Of a DNA stretch of 64,000 bases, positions 8,599 to 16,520 are shown one piece after another. Each line of letters opens with the position of its first letter. Position 1 is the first letter of the stretch. The position numbers and the translations under genes were made by a program. A model generated the notes under the pieces. The model searched no databases. It was given only the letters and a program-made list of their open reading frames with translations, and had not been told where the DNA came from. The stretch is from JBBQUN01 sp963717115 (GTDB lineage Bacteria > Actinomycetota > Acidimicrobiia > Acidimicrobiales > SZUA-35), in assembly GCA_963717115.1 (NCBI GenBank), contig CAVQVO010000017.1, positions 1,116,001 through 1,180,000 on the forward strand, given 5' to 3'.

Positions 8599-9408
8599 AT
8601 GGGAGTCATGATGCAAGACCGCTTCGAGACCGACGCCACCGCCCTGCAGCCGACGATCCCGTCGACCGATCTCCCGTTCGGCCACGACGGCGATGATCGA
8701 CCCCCGAGATCCAACGTGGCCTACTTCGCCGGCGGGGTCGTCCTCGGCCTGATCGCCTTGATCGGCGTGTTCGCCTTCACCCGCGGCAACGACGATTCGG
8801 CCGTCGATGCGTCGGACGCTTCGACGACCACGGTCGTCGGCGACACCACACCGACCACGATCGCCACCACCGCCCCGTCCGAGACCGAGGCCCCGACCAC
8901 CCTCCCTCTCGCGACCACCCAACCACCGACGACCCTGTCGCCGACCACCCTGCCGCCGACCACCCTGTCGCCGACCACCACACCGGTTCCGGCCACCTTC
9001 CCGGTGCGGTGGCCCGACGACTCCGGCTGGGAGCCGTCCGACGTCGCCTACTTCTCGGGTTGTACACCGGGCACGCCCGACTCGCTTCCCGACGGAGTCT
9101 GGTTCGGCTACGTACGAGGCGTCTCGGGTGCCGGCATCGACTTCGATCTCGCCTGCCACTACGGCGTCGGGCTCGACGAGAACGAACTCGACGAAGAACT
9201 CATCACCAACGACAGCGCCCGGATCCGGGCCCTGCGGTGGTCCCCGAACGCCGCCATCTGGACCTTCGACGACGACGTCGGCGAGGTCGGACCGATGTCG
9301 GTCGACGAACACGTCGACATCGGTCGCCTCGACGCACTCGACGAAGCGATCATCACCGTCGCCGGGGGCCGAGTGGTCGAGGTCCGCTATCGCCCGATGG
9401 CCGGCTGA
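8599..9408 (+). CDS. Membrane-anchored protein with Thr/Pro repeat linker
   Basis: About 269 residues. A cytoplasmic N-terminus of about 38 residues is followed by one membrane segment (VAYFAGGVVLGLIALIGVFAF), then a Thr/Pro-rich linker built on the repeated unit PTTL(S/P) (roughly residues 75-135). The C-terminal extracytoplasmic domain is acidic and has two Cys (FSGCTPG and DLACHYG) that could pair. I do not recognise the domain. Three in-frame ATGs (8599, 8608, 8611) are possible starts; GGGAG at 8601-8605 favours the later ones. Confidence 0.75.
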   Translation: MGVMMQDRFETDATALQPTIPSTDLPFGHDGDDRPPRSNVAYFAGGVVLGLIALIGVFAFTRGNDDSAVDASDASTTTVVGDTTPTTIATTAPSETEAPTTLPLATTQPPTTLSPTTLPPTTLSPTTTPVPATFPVRWPDDSGWEPSDVAYFSGCTPGTPDSLPDGVWFGYVRGVSGAGIDFDLACHYGVGLDENELDEELITNDSARIRALRWSPNAAIWTFDDDVGEVGPMSVDEHVDIGRLDALDEAIITVAGGRVVEVRYRPMAG

Positions 9409-9421
9409 TCGCGGCGACCGG

Positions 9422-9955
9422 TCAGCCCGGCGGGGGAGCGGCGCCCACGTCCCACAGGTGGTGGACCGGATCGTGCAGGAAGTAGCGGGCGAACGACGTC
9501 ACGGTGAAGGACGCCCCGTCGGAGCGTCGGCCGGTCCGTGACCACTCGTCACCGGCCACCGAGTCGAACGCCCGGGCGACCGCCTCGCCGGCCTCGGCGA
9601 GCTCGTCGGCAACGACGGACGGATCCTGCGACGCGTAGTCGTCGGCGACGGCCGTGGCGTCCTGGTCCCAGTTGGCGAACAGCGGATCTCGTTCCGATCG
9701 CATCAGCTCGAGTCGTTCGGCGAACAGCCGGTGGACGTCGCGCACATGGCAGGCGTACTCGAGGGGTGACCACACCGCCGGCGAGGGTCGGGCACCGGCC
9801 AGCGGATCGGCCAGGACGTCGAGCCAGCCACGGGTGTTGGCGCGGATCGCTGCGCCGGTGGAGGTGACCTCGTGGGATCCCGAGTCGAACCCACAGTCGG
9901 GACAGGGCTGCTGGAGCACCCACGTCCAATCCTTGTCGTCGGGGATGATCGTCAT
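9422..9955 (-). CDS. DinB-superfamily protein (mycothiol-dependent maleylpyruvate isomerase-like)
   Basis: A 177-residue helical protein. The N-terminus has CPDCGFD (about residues 17-23). WSPLEYACHVRDVHRLFAER is the DinB-type first helix with a metal-binding His, and the C-terminal HDPVHHLWDVG supplies the second His cluster. DinB/YfiT proteins in Actinobacteria include metal-dependent thiol transferases using mycothiol. The true thiol and substrate are unknown here. The start ATG 9955 is supported by TACCAT six bases upstream. Confidence 0.75.
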   Translation of the reverse strand: MTIIPDDKDWTWVLQQPCPDCGFDSGSHEVTSTGAAIRANTRGWLDVLADPLAGARPSPAVWSPLEYACHVRDVHRLFAERLELMRSERDPLFANWDQDATAVADDYASQDPSVVADELAEAGEAVARAFDSVAGDEWSRTGRRSDGASFTVTSFARYFLHDPVHHLWDVGAAPPPG

Positions 9956-9967
9956 GGCGCGATGGTA
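9956..9967 (-). promoter_or_regulatory. Leaderless-type -10 box for the DinB gene
   Basis: On the minus strand TACCAT (9967-9962) is six bases before the ATG at 9955. Confidence 0.5.
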
Positions 9968-10022
9968 GTGGTGGGCCCCGTTCGGACGCGGGGGAATTCG
10001 CTCGGGCGCCGGTTGCCTTGCC

Positions 10023-10544
10023 ATGATGCGACCGATGTCCGAATCGAACCATCAGCCTCCCGCCAGCGGCGTCGTCGCCGACAACCGACCTCCGTTCGTC
10101 GTGACCGAACCCGACCGACTCGTGGGGCGGGGTCACCCCGCCGGCGACTTCCTCGAAGCTCATGAGTGGGTCGTGCTCGACGAGGCCAAGGGGTTCCTCG
10201 AGGTCCGGGCCCACCTCCCGAAACACGCACTCAATCCTCGGGGCCAGCTGTTCGGAGGGTTCACACCGACCTACGTCGACCTGGTCGCGCTGTTCACCGT
10301 CCGGGCCGGGCCAGGGCGGCTCGACCCGGAGGTTCCACGGGGATGGCTGGCGACGACCAACATGCGCATCGACTACTTCGAGCCGATTCTCGGGCCGACG
10401 TTCGTGATCACGAGCACGGTCGAGAAGCATCGCGGCCGGACGGTCTTCGTGGCCACCCGGTTCTTCCAGGACGGCGAGCTCGCCGTCCATGCGCTGACGA
10501 CGATGCGCCAGATCGAGGCCCCGAACCCGCTCGGCGACGCCTGA
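10023..10544 (+). CDS. PaaI-type hotdog thioesterase
   Basis: A 173-residue single hotdog domain. LNPRGQLFGGFTPTYVDLVALF matches the PaaI/acyl-CoA thioesterase helix (the N-G-Q-L-FGG-D region), followed by WLATTNMRIDYFEPILGPTF and GRTVFVATRFFQDGELAVH. It probably hydrolyses an acyl- or aryl-CoA thioester; the substrate is unknown. ATG 10035 is an alternative start. It is divergent from the DinB gene. Confidence 0.75.
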   Translation: MMRPMSESNHQPPASGVVADNRPPFVVTEPDRLVGRGHPAGDFLEAHEWVVLDEAKGFLEVRAHLPKHALNPRGQLFGGFTPTYVDLVALFTVRAGPGRLDPEVPRGWLATTNMRIDYFEPILGPTFVITSTVEKHRGRTVFVATRFFQDGELAVHALTTMRQIEAPNPLGDA

Positions 10545-10569
10545 GTCGCCGCCGCACGCAAGGGCGCCG

Positions 10570-12459
10570 TCAGCCTTCGACGATGGAGAACGACTTCGTG
10601 GTCGAGGCGCTCTGGCCGGCGCTGTTGTAGACCGTGAGGGTCAGTGTGCAACTACGCGGACTGCCGCTGTAGGAACCGCCCCAGCCGTTGCCCGGGACCC
10701 AGCTGGGGTTGGCGACCCCGCAGCTCGACGACCAGGTGCCCGACACGGCGTTCTGCGACGACACCGGCCAGAAGAACTGCTCGCCGATCACCAGCTGGCT
10801 TCCCCCACCGATCGAGGCCGACGGCAGCGGTGCGGCCGTGGTCGGAGCCGGCGTCGGGGCGGGGGTCGGGGCAGGGGTCGGCGCCGGGGTGGGGGCGGGA
10901 GTCGTCGGGGCGGCCGTCGTCGGGGCACGGGTGGTGGGAGCACGCGTGGTGGCCGGTCGAGTCGTTGGCGGCCGAGTGGTCGGTGCGGCGGCGGCCGCCG
11001 CGGTCACCGCCGTTGTCGACGCAGTCGTCGCCGTCGGGCCGGTGGTCGTCGTTGCCGATGATGCCGTCGTGGTCGTCACCGAGGTGCCGGAATCGCCCGT
11101 CGGGTCGTCGGCACCGGGCTCGTCGAGCGTCGACGACCCGTCGTCGGTTTCGCCATCGTCGGCCTCGACGCTGACGCCGGCCACATCGACGCCGTCGCCA
11201 CCGAGTTGGGTCGCCCCGACGGCGATGGCGGCGACGAGTGCACAGGCGGCGGCTCCGAGCAGGACCAGGGTCCGACGCGAGCGACCGGTCTTGGCGTCAT
11301 CGACGGCCCCGAACCCGGGACCCGGCGGCTCGTCGATCACCGGTGGTTCGGACGAGCCGGACGACTCGGCAACGGCCACCGACGAACCGGTCGACACCCC
11401 GTCTCGCCGAGAGGACGAGATCACGGTGTGGCCGCTCAGCAGGGCCTCGTCGGCCTGGTCGATCGGGACCGCCCCGATCCGCAACCTCGGCACCTCGGCA
11501 CCGGCTGCCGCCGCTGCGGTTCGCAACGCCTCACCCAGCGCCTCGACCGTTTCGAATCGGTCGGCGGGATCCTTGGCCAGGGCCCGTTCGAGGACCGCAC
11601 AGACCTCGTCGGGTACGCCCAGGGGCCGAAGATCGGGGGTCGGTTCGTTGACGATCCGGCTGAGCATCGCCACGACGCTGGTGTCGTCGTCCCGACGGAA
11701 GGGCGGATGCCCCATGATCTCGGTGAACACGGTCGAACCGAGGGCGTACACGTCGCTGCGGACCGTCTGCTTCTTGCCGTCGATGACCTCGGGTCCCGAG
11801 TGGGCGATGCTCATCCCGATCTGGGTGGCCGTCGCCGAGGCACCGTTGCCGAAGGCCGCGGCGATCCCGAAGTCGCAGAGCTTGGCATCGTCGTAGGCGC
11901 TGAGGAGCACGTTGTCGGGCTTGATGTCGCGATGCAGGATCCCGGCTCGGTGGGCGGTCTCGACCGCGCCGCAGAGGTCGACGCAGCGGGCAACGGCTTC
12001 GGTCCAGGGCCTCGGTCCCGACCGGTCGAGCATGGCCCGCACGCTCCCGCCCGGTGCGTATTCCATCACGATGTAGGGGTGGCCCTGCTCGGTGTAGCCC
12101 GTGGCGTACACCGTCACGATGTGCGGATGGGTGCCGAGGCGACCGAGCGCCGCCCGCTCGAGGTCGAACCGGGTTCGGCCTGCCGCATCGAGCGAGGCGG
12201 TGTAGAGCACCTTGATGGCCACGTCACGGTCGTGGTCGACGTCGCGCGCCCGATAGACGATCCCGAACCCGCCCCGACCCACCTCGACCGGGTCGGTGTA
12301 GCCGGGGACGACGAATCCGCCCGAGTCGTCGGGGCCGTCGGCGACGCCGCCGCCCGTGCGCGGCCGGGCGCTGATCCGCGTCGGGTCCTTCGACGGTCCG
12401 TCGTCACCGCGGCCACCGGACGAAGCCTGATTCCCACCGAAACGACCGAGTCCGACCAT
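10570..12459 (-). CDS. Eukaryotic-type Ser/Thr protein kinase with Thr/Pro linker and extracytoplasmic C-domain
   Basis: A 629-residue transmembrane Hanks-type kinase. Residues 50-320 are the kinase domain: VGRGGFG at 60-66, ATP-binding Lys83 in VAIKVL, HRDIKPDN with catalytic Asp178, and DFG 196-198. A membrane segment follows at about 397-418 (LVLLGAAACALVAAIAVGA), then a long linker of TTRAPTT and PAPTPAPT repeats. The C-terminal domain (about 545-629) has two Cys (SSSCGVANP, SPRSCTLT) and ends in an Ig-like strand pattern (VYNSAGQSASTTKSFSI). It has no PASTA repeats. It probably senses an external signal and phosphorylates cytosolic targets. Start ATG 12459 has GGAGGG upstream. Confidence 0.9.
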   Translation of the reverse strand: MVGLGRFGGNQASSGGRGDDGPSKDPTRISARPRTGGGVADGPDDSGGFVVPGYTDPVEVGRGGFGIVYRARDVDHDRDVAIKVLYTASLDAAGRTRFDLERAALGRLGTHPHIVTVYATGYTEQGHPYIVMEYAPGGSVRAMLDRSGPRPWTEAVARCVDLCGAVETAHRAGILHRDIKPDNVLLSAYDDAKLCDFGIAAAFGNGASATATQIGMSIAHSGPEVIDGKKQTVRSDVYALGSTVFTEIMGHPPFRRDDDTSVVAMLSRIVNEPTPDLRPLGVPDEVCAVLERALAKDPADRFETVEALGEALRTAAAAAGAEVPRLRIGAVPIDQADEALLSGHTVISSSRRDGVSTGSSVAVAESSGSSEPPVIDEPPGPGFGAVDDAKTGRSRRTLVLLGAAACALVAAIAVGATQLGGDGVDVAGVSVEADDGETDDGSSTLDEPGADDPTGDSGTSVTTTTASSATTTTGPTATTASTTAVTAAAAAAPTTRPPTTRPATTRAPTTRAPTTAAPTTPAPTPAPTPAPTPAPTPAPTTAAPLPSASIGGGSQLVIGEQFFWPVSSQNAVSGTWSSSCGVANPSWVPGNGWGGSYSGSPRSCTLTLTVYNSAGQSASTTKSFSIVEG

Positions 12460-12602
12460 GATCCCTCCATGCCCCGACCGGAGTCGGGCCCTCACCCCGC
12501 AGGACGTGCCACGCGCGCAGACGCCCTCCGCATCCGCAGGCGAACCGTAGTCCAGGACGCCCCGACGATGCTCGGGCAACGGCGGCCGCCAGGCCGGACG
12601 CG

Positions 12603-12638
12603 TTCGAGGTTCGGGCTCCCTCGAACCCGAACCTCGAA
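12603..12638. repeat. Perfect 13-bp inverted repeat
   Basis: TTCGAGGTTCGGG (12603-12615) is perfectly complementary to CCCGAACCTCGAA (12626-12638), with a 10-base loop. It lies upstream of the kinase gene. It could be a leader hairpin, a factor-binding dyad or an intergenic palindromic element. Confidence 0.7.
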
Positions 12639-12656
12639 TGGCCACCACCGCGGTGA

Positions 12657-12685
12657 CCGACATCGATTCCCTCGCTCGATGTCGG
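12657..12685. repeat. Perfect 10-bp inverted repeat
   Basis: CCGACATCGA (12657-12666) pairs with TCGATGTCGG (12676-12685) over a 9-base loop. It is only 18 bases from the preceding inverted repeat, making a tandem hairpin pair. Confidence 0.65.
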
Positions 12686-12803
12686 GCCGTCGGCTCCGCC
12701 TTGGCAGCGGCCCCGAACCGGCCAGGATTCCCTCGGTCCCGGTGCCGGTCACGGTGGCTCGCTGCGTTGTCGACACCCTACGATCGCCGGCTCGACTGGT
12801 GAT

Positions 12804-12817
12804 CGGGGTCATCCCCG
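12804..12817 (-). terminator. Hairpin downstream of the ketoacyl synthase gene
   Basis: CGGGG-TCAT-CCCCG (12804-12817) lies 28 bases past the stop codon of the minus-strand gene ending at 12846. GAT/ATC can extend the stem with one bulge. It is a GC-rich stem without a T-tract. Confidence 0.4.
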
Positions 12818-12845
12818 TATCCCGCGTCGCCCGGTGGGGGATCGC

Positions 12846-13970
12846 TCATCCCAGGCGCTCGAGCACCACGCTGCCCACCGAGTAGCCGGCCCCGAACGAG
12901 CAGAGCACGCCGACCTCGCCCGGGTCGATCCCCTCGCGATGCAGATGGAAGGCGATGACCGAGCCGGCCGAGCTCGTGTTCGCGTAGTGATCGAGGATCA
13001 CCGGCGCCTCGTCGGTGTCGGGAATCCGCCCCAGGACACCCTTGGCGATGAGCTGGTTCATCTTGAGGTTGGCCTGATGGAGCCAGAACCGTCGAACGGC
13101 AGCGGGCTGCAGGTCGAGCTCGCCCAGATGCTCGGTGATGTGTTTCGAGACCATCGGGCAGACTTCCTTGAACACCCGCTGGCCCTGTTGCCGGAAGATC
13201 AGCTCGTGCGGATCGCGTTCGCCGACCTCACTGGAGTTGAGGAAGCCGAAGTCGTTGCGGATGTTGTTGGAGAACTGGGTCGCCAATTTGGTGCCGCGGA
13301 TTCGCCACTGGTCGGTGCCGACGGCGTCGTCGGCCCGCTCCAGCACGACCGCGGTGCAGGCGTCGCCGAAGATGAAGTGGAAGTCGCGCAGCTCGAAGTT
13401 GTTGTGACCCGACGTGATCTCGGGGTTGATCACCAACGCACACGACGCCGACCCGCCGCGGAGGGCATCGACGGCGGCTTGGATGGAGAAGGTGGCCGAG
13501 GAGCAGGCGACGTTCATGTCGTAGGCCCAGCCGCTGGCCCCGATCGCCTCCTGGATCTCGACCGAAACGGCGGGGTAGGCCCGCTGCAGGTTGGAGCAAC
13601 CGACGATGATGGCGTCGACGTCGGCGCCGGTGCGGCCGGCGGCGGCGAGCGCCTCGTTGACGGCCGGCAGGGACATCTCGGCCTGGAGCCCGAGCTGGTC
13701 CTCGGAACGGAGCTCGAGCCGGGGACGGAGCCGCTCGGGGTCGAGCACGCCGGATTTCTCCATCACGTAGCGCGACCGGATGCCCGATGCCTTGTAGATG
13801 AAGTCCTCGTCGGGCAGGGGACGGGCCTCGATCTCGCCGGCCGATATCCGGTCGGCATGTCGCTCGTTCCAGTGCTCGGTGGCCACGGTCAACGATGCGA
13901 CGAGTTCGGCGTTGCTGATCGACTCGGGCGGAGTGAACAGGCCGGTGCCGCTGATGACGATGTCGGTCAC
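12846..13970 (-). CDS. Beta-ketoacyl-ACP synthase III-type enzyme (beta-ketodecanoyl-ACP synthase-like)
   Basis: A 374-residue thiolase-fold condensing enzyme. The KASIII triad is intact: Cys156 in NVACSSATF, His298 in WLHQANLK and Asn331 in YANTSSAG, plus the glycine-rich C-terminus SFGAGYSVGSVVLE. The N-terminus (ISGTGLFTPPESISNAELV) resembles the Pseudomonas beta-ketodecanoyl-ACP synthase subgroup rather than classical FabH. It probably condenses a medium-chain acyl-CoA with malonyl-ACP, or starts a specialised lipid. The GTG start at 13970 has GAGG upstream. It stands alone on the minus strand. Confidence 0.85.
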   Translation of the reverse strand: MTDIVISGTGLFTPPESISNAELVASLTVATEHWNERHADRISAGEIEARPLPDEDFIYKASGIRSRYVMEKSGVLDPERLRPRLELRSEDQLGLQAEMSLPAVNEALAAAGRTGADVDAIIVGCSNLQRAYPAVSVEIQEAIGASGWAYDMNVACSSATFSIQAAVDALRGGSASCALVINPEITSGHNNFELRDFHFIFGDACTAVVLERADDAVGTDQWRIRGTKLATQFSNNIRNDFGFLNSSEVGERDPHELIFRQQGQRVFKEVCPMVSKHITEHLGELDLQPAAVRRFWLHQANLKMNQLIAKGVLGRIPDTDEAPVILDHYANTSSAGSVIAFHLHREGIDPGEVGVLCSFGAGYSVGSVVLERLG

Positions 13971-14082
13971 GTGCTACCTCGTTGGTCGTTGACGTCCTGG
14001 CCGAGCGTAGCGTTCGCCGGCTCGGGCGTCGGGACGTCGGTGTCGAGGTGGCTCAGACGGTTTGCGACGACCGGACGGCTCG

Positions 14083-14095
14083 TAGGATTCGGGGT
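14083..14095 (+). promoter_or_regulatory. Leaderless-type -10 box for the class V aminotransferase
   Basis: TAGGAT (14083-14088) is seven bases before the GTG start at 14096. Confidence 0.45.
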
Positions 14096-15298
14096 GTGAC
14101 CGTCCTCCCCACGTTGCGACAGGGCCGCAATCAGCTGGCCATTCCCGGACCATCGGTGATGCCCGAGCCGGTGCTGGCGGCCATGGCCCGCCCGATCGTG
14201 AACATCTACGCCGACGAGGTCGCCGAGCTGTGCTTCTCGATGATCGACGATCTGCCGAAGGTCGTCCGCACCGAGGGCGAGGCGTTCGTCGGCATGTCGA
14301 ACGGCCACGGCGCCTGGGAGATGGCCCTGGTGAACACGCTCTCGCGAGGTGACCGGGTCCTGGTGATCGACACGGGACGCTTCGGTCTGGCCTGGGCCGG
14401 GTTCAGCCGCGACCTCGGCATCGATGTCGAAATGGTGCCGTCGAACTCACCACGGACCCCGGTCGATCCCGCCGTGCTGGCCGACCGGCTCGAGGCCGAC
14501 ACCGACCACCGGATCAAGGCGGTCCTGGTCTGCCATGTCGACACCGGATCCGGGCTTCGCACCGATCTGGCGCAGATCCGCGCCGCCATCGACTCGGCCG
14601 ACCATCCGGCGCTGTTCTTCGTCGATGGGATCGCGTCGGTCGGTTGCGAGCGCTACGACATGGACGACGTCCGCGCCGATGTCACCATCTCGGCCTCGCA
14701 GAAGGGTCTGATGGTGCCGCCCGGCCTCGGCTTCGTGTGGGCGAGCCCCAAGGCCATCGAGGCCGGTCAGCGGGCCGATCTCGTGACCCCGTACTGGGGC
14801 TGGGGGGCGCGTCGGGCCGAGGGTCCGCACTACAAGCTGTTCTGTGGCACGCCGCCGATGAGTCACCTGTACGCCATGCGCGTGGCGCTGGACCTGTTGC
14901 TCGACGAGGGGATGGATCACGTCTGGTGGCGTCACGATGTCCTCGGTGGGGCGGTCCGAGCCGCGGTCTCGGCCTGGTCGACGCTCGACGGGATCGAGTT
15001 CCAGGTCGAGGACCCGGCAAGTCGGTCCAATGCCGTCACCGGCGTCCTCACCAACGGCATCGACGCGGTGGCCTTCCGGGAACGCTGTGAGTCCGGCGCC
15101 AACCTGAGCCTCGGCATCGGGATGGGTGACGTGGCGCCCCGTGCCTTCCGGATCGGCCACATGGGCCACCTCAACCCGCCCATGATCCTGGGCACGTTGG
15201 GCACGATCGAGTCGGTGCTGGTCTCGATGGGTCACCCGATCGGCGAGTCCGGTGTTGCCGCCGCGGCCGCCCACGTGGCCGCCGCCCTCGCGCCGTGA
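14096..15298 (+). CDS. Class V aminotransferase (alanine/serine-glyoxylate type)
   Basis: A 400-residue PLP enzyme of the AGAT/SGAT family. The PLP lysine is Lys203 in ISASQKGLMVPPG, the PLP-binding Asp is Asp177 in LFFVDGIASV, and the substrate loop MSNGHGAWEMAL and the start LAIPGPSVMPEPVL are typical. It probably moves an amino group from alanine, serine or aspartate to glyoxylate or pyruvate. The serA-type gene 6 kb upstream could connect to serine/glycine metabolism, but that link is weak. Start GTG 14096 was chosen because the conserved region begins there and a -10 box sits just upstream. Confidence 0.85.
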   Translation: MTVLPTLRQGRNQLAIPGPSVMPEPVLAAMARPIVNIYADEVAELCFSMIDDLPKVVRTEGEAFVGMSNGHGAWEMALVNTLSRGDRVLVIDTGRFGLAWAGFSRDLGIDVEMVPSNSPRTPVDPAVLADRLEADTDHRIKAVLVCHVDTGSGLRTDLAQIRAAIDSADHPALFFVDGIASVGCERYDMDDVRADVTISASQKGLMVPPGLGFVWASPKAIEAGQRADLVTPYWGWGARRAEGPHYKLFCGTPPMSHLYAMRVALDLLLDEGMDHVWWRHDVLGGAVRAAVSAWSTLDGIEFQVEDPASRSNAVTGVLTNGIDAVAFRERCESGANLSLGIGMGDVAPRAFRIGHMGHLNPPMILGTLGTIESVLVSMGHPIGESGVAAAAAHVAAALAP

Positions 15299-15348
15299 TC
15301 CGGGCCGATCCACCGCCACGCCCCCGAACCGTGGAGCCTGCGTCGTTC

Positions 15349-15437
15349 TCCCAAACTTCCGAGGAGGCTCCGTACGGGCCGCCGTACGGAGGCCCCGCGG
15401 AAGTTTGGGAAACGGACGGTGACCCCTCGGTTCGGGG
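15349..15437. repeat. Long nested palindrome, copy B of the intergenic repeat
   Basis: TCCCAAACTTCCG (15349-15361) pairs perfectly with CGGAAGTTTGGGA (15398-15410). Inside, CTCCGTACGG (15368-15377) pairs with CCGTACGGAG (15382-15391) around a GCCG loop. The right half and the following GACGGTGACCCCTCGGTTCGG match copy A at about 6726-6780. It lies between convergent genes and could serve as a terminator for both. Confidence 0.65.
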
Positions 15438-15461
15438 AAGGGGAGGCTCGGGCGGAGCGGG

Positions 15462-16520
15462 TCAGGCCCAGGGGACGGCGCAGGCCTGGTCGAGTTCGAT
15501 CTCGACGGTGACCGCCCGGTTGCGGTGGGGGCCGGCGCACCACGACGGGAAGGCCGCCGAGTAGAGGCCGCCGCCCCCGGCGACGAACACCAGGAGGTCG
15601 TCGGGCGACGGGAAGCAGGCGTAGTCACGGTCGGTCGCCGTGCGCCCCATCGATCCGGCGCCCCGGAGCAGGTCGGCGCCGGGAACGACGGCCCGCTCGA
15701 CGATGGCCGCGGTGACCGATGCCCGGTCGTGACCGCTCGACGCCAGGAGCGCGGCGTGGTCCGGGTTGATCGCCAGGGCCGCCTGCCCGCCCCGCAGGAC
15801 GGCGTTGTTGGTGGCGACGTTGGCGAAGGCGAGGGCGAGGGTCGTGAGGAGCCGATCGGCCGAGCCGGGATCGTCGGCATCGACGACCGCCATCACCGAA
15901 TGGGGCGCATCGGTGCCGAGCACGGTGACCGTCGAAGCCGTGGCATCGAAGCCACGTGCGGTGTGCAGGGGCTCGAACGGGCTCGCGGCCTCGTCTTCGG
16001 CCAGGCACATCGTGAACTTGCCGGCGTGTCCGAGCAGGGCCATGTCGGACACGCCGGCCCGGCCCCCGCCGACGTTGATCATGGCCAGGCGCAGCGCCCG
16101 TCCGATCGAGGCGTTGGCCCGGTGGCCCGGTCCGAGGGCCCCGAAGCTGCCGCTGATCGGACCACACGAATGCGCTGCCGGTCCGTTCACGATGATCAGT
16201 GGGGCGATCGAGTGCGTGGTGGCCTGGACCTCGGTGAGGTCGAACGTCTCGTCCATGACCGCCCGGGCTGCGGCGATCACGACGGGAAGGTGGTCGGGCA
16301 GGCATCCGGCCATCACCGCAGCGACGGCCAGCTTCTCGACCGTGCAGGACCCGAGGTTCGGGCCCATCACGCCCAGCTCCAGATCGGCGGGGTGTCCGGA
16401 CGCGATCACCATCCGTTCGACCCGGTCGGGAGTCGGGATCACCACGGGGAGGCCGTCGGTACACCCGAGGCGGTGGAGTTGCTCGAGGGCTTCGAACTCG
16501 GACGTGGCCGTGAGGTTCAT
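15462..16520 (-). CDS. Conserved protein of unknown function, translationally coupled partner of the UGSC selenoprotein
   Basis: A 352-residue soluble protein with no signal peptide or membrane segment. I do not recognise the family. The N-terminus (LHRLGCTDGLPVVIPTPDRV) is followed by a segment NLGSCTVEKLAVAAVMAGC whose GSCT resembles the GSCT of the UGSC motif in the adjacent gene. Further Cys occur in HSCGPISG, FTMCLAED, YACFPSP and WCAGPHR, and a Gly-rich run GGGRAGVSD is present. Its ATG (16520) overlaps the stop of the UGSC gene by ATGA, so the two are cotranslated and probably form a complex or consecutive steps. Redox or substrate activation is a guess from the Cys-rich motif. Confidence 0.75.
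   Translation of the reverse strand: MNLTATSEFEALEQLHRLGCTDGLPVVIPTPDRVERMVIASGHPADLELGVMGPNLGSCTVEKLAVAAVMAGCLPDHLPVVIAAARAVMDETFDLTEVQATTHSIAPLIIVNGPAAHSCGPISGSFGALGPGHRANASIGRALRLAMINVGGGRAGVSDMALLGHAGKFTMCLAEDEAASPFEPLHTARGFDATASTVTVLGTDAPHSVMAVVDADDPGSADRLLTTLALAFANVATNNAVLRGGQAALAINPDHAALLASSGHDRASVTAAIVERAVVPGADLLRGAGSMGRTATDRDYACFPSPDDLLVFVAGGGGLYSAAFPSWCAGPHRNRAVTVEIELDQACAVPWA

Larger units (their letters stand above)
12460..12845. other. 386-bp intergenic region with three hairpins
   Basis: I see no convincing coding frame here. The region holds strong inverted repeats at 12603-12638 and 12657-12685 and a terminator-like hairpin at 12804-12817. Both flanking genes read leftward, so it must hold the promoter and leader of the kinase gene and the 3' end of the ketoacyl synthase transcript. 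Confidence 0.6.

Noticed and set aside
6808..9312. Single 834-residue minus-strand protein
   Set aside because: Only the last 125 residues (from 7185) look like a protein. The rest is the mirror frame of the serA-type and Thr-rich genes.
12460..12845. tRNA or other structured RNA gene in the hairpin-rich gap
   Set aside because: The hairpins do not form a cloverleaf and there is no TPsiC-like or anticodon-arm sequence; left as inverted repeats.
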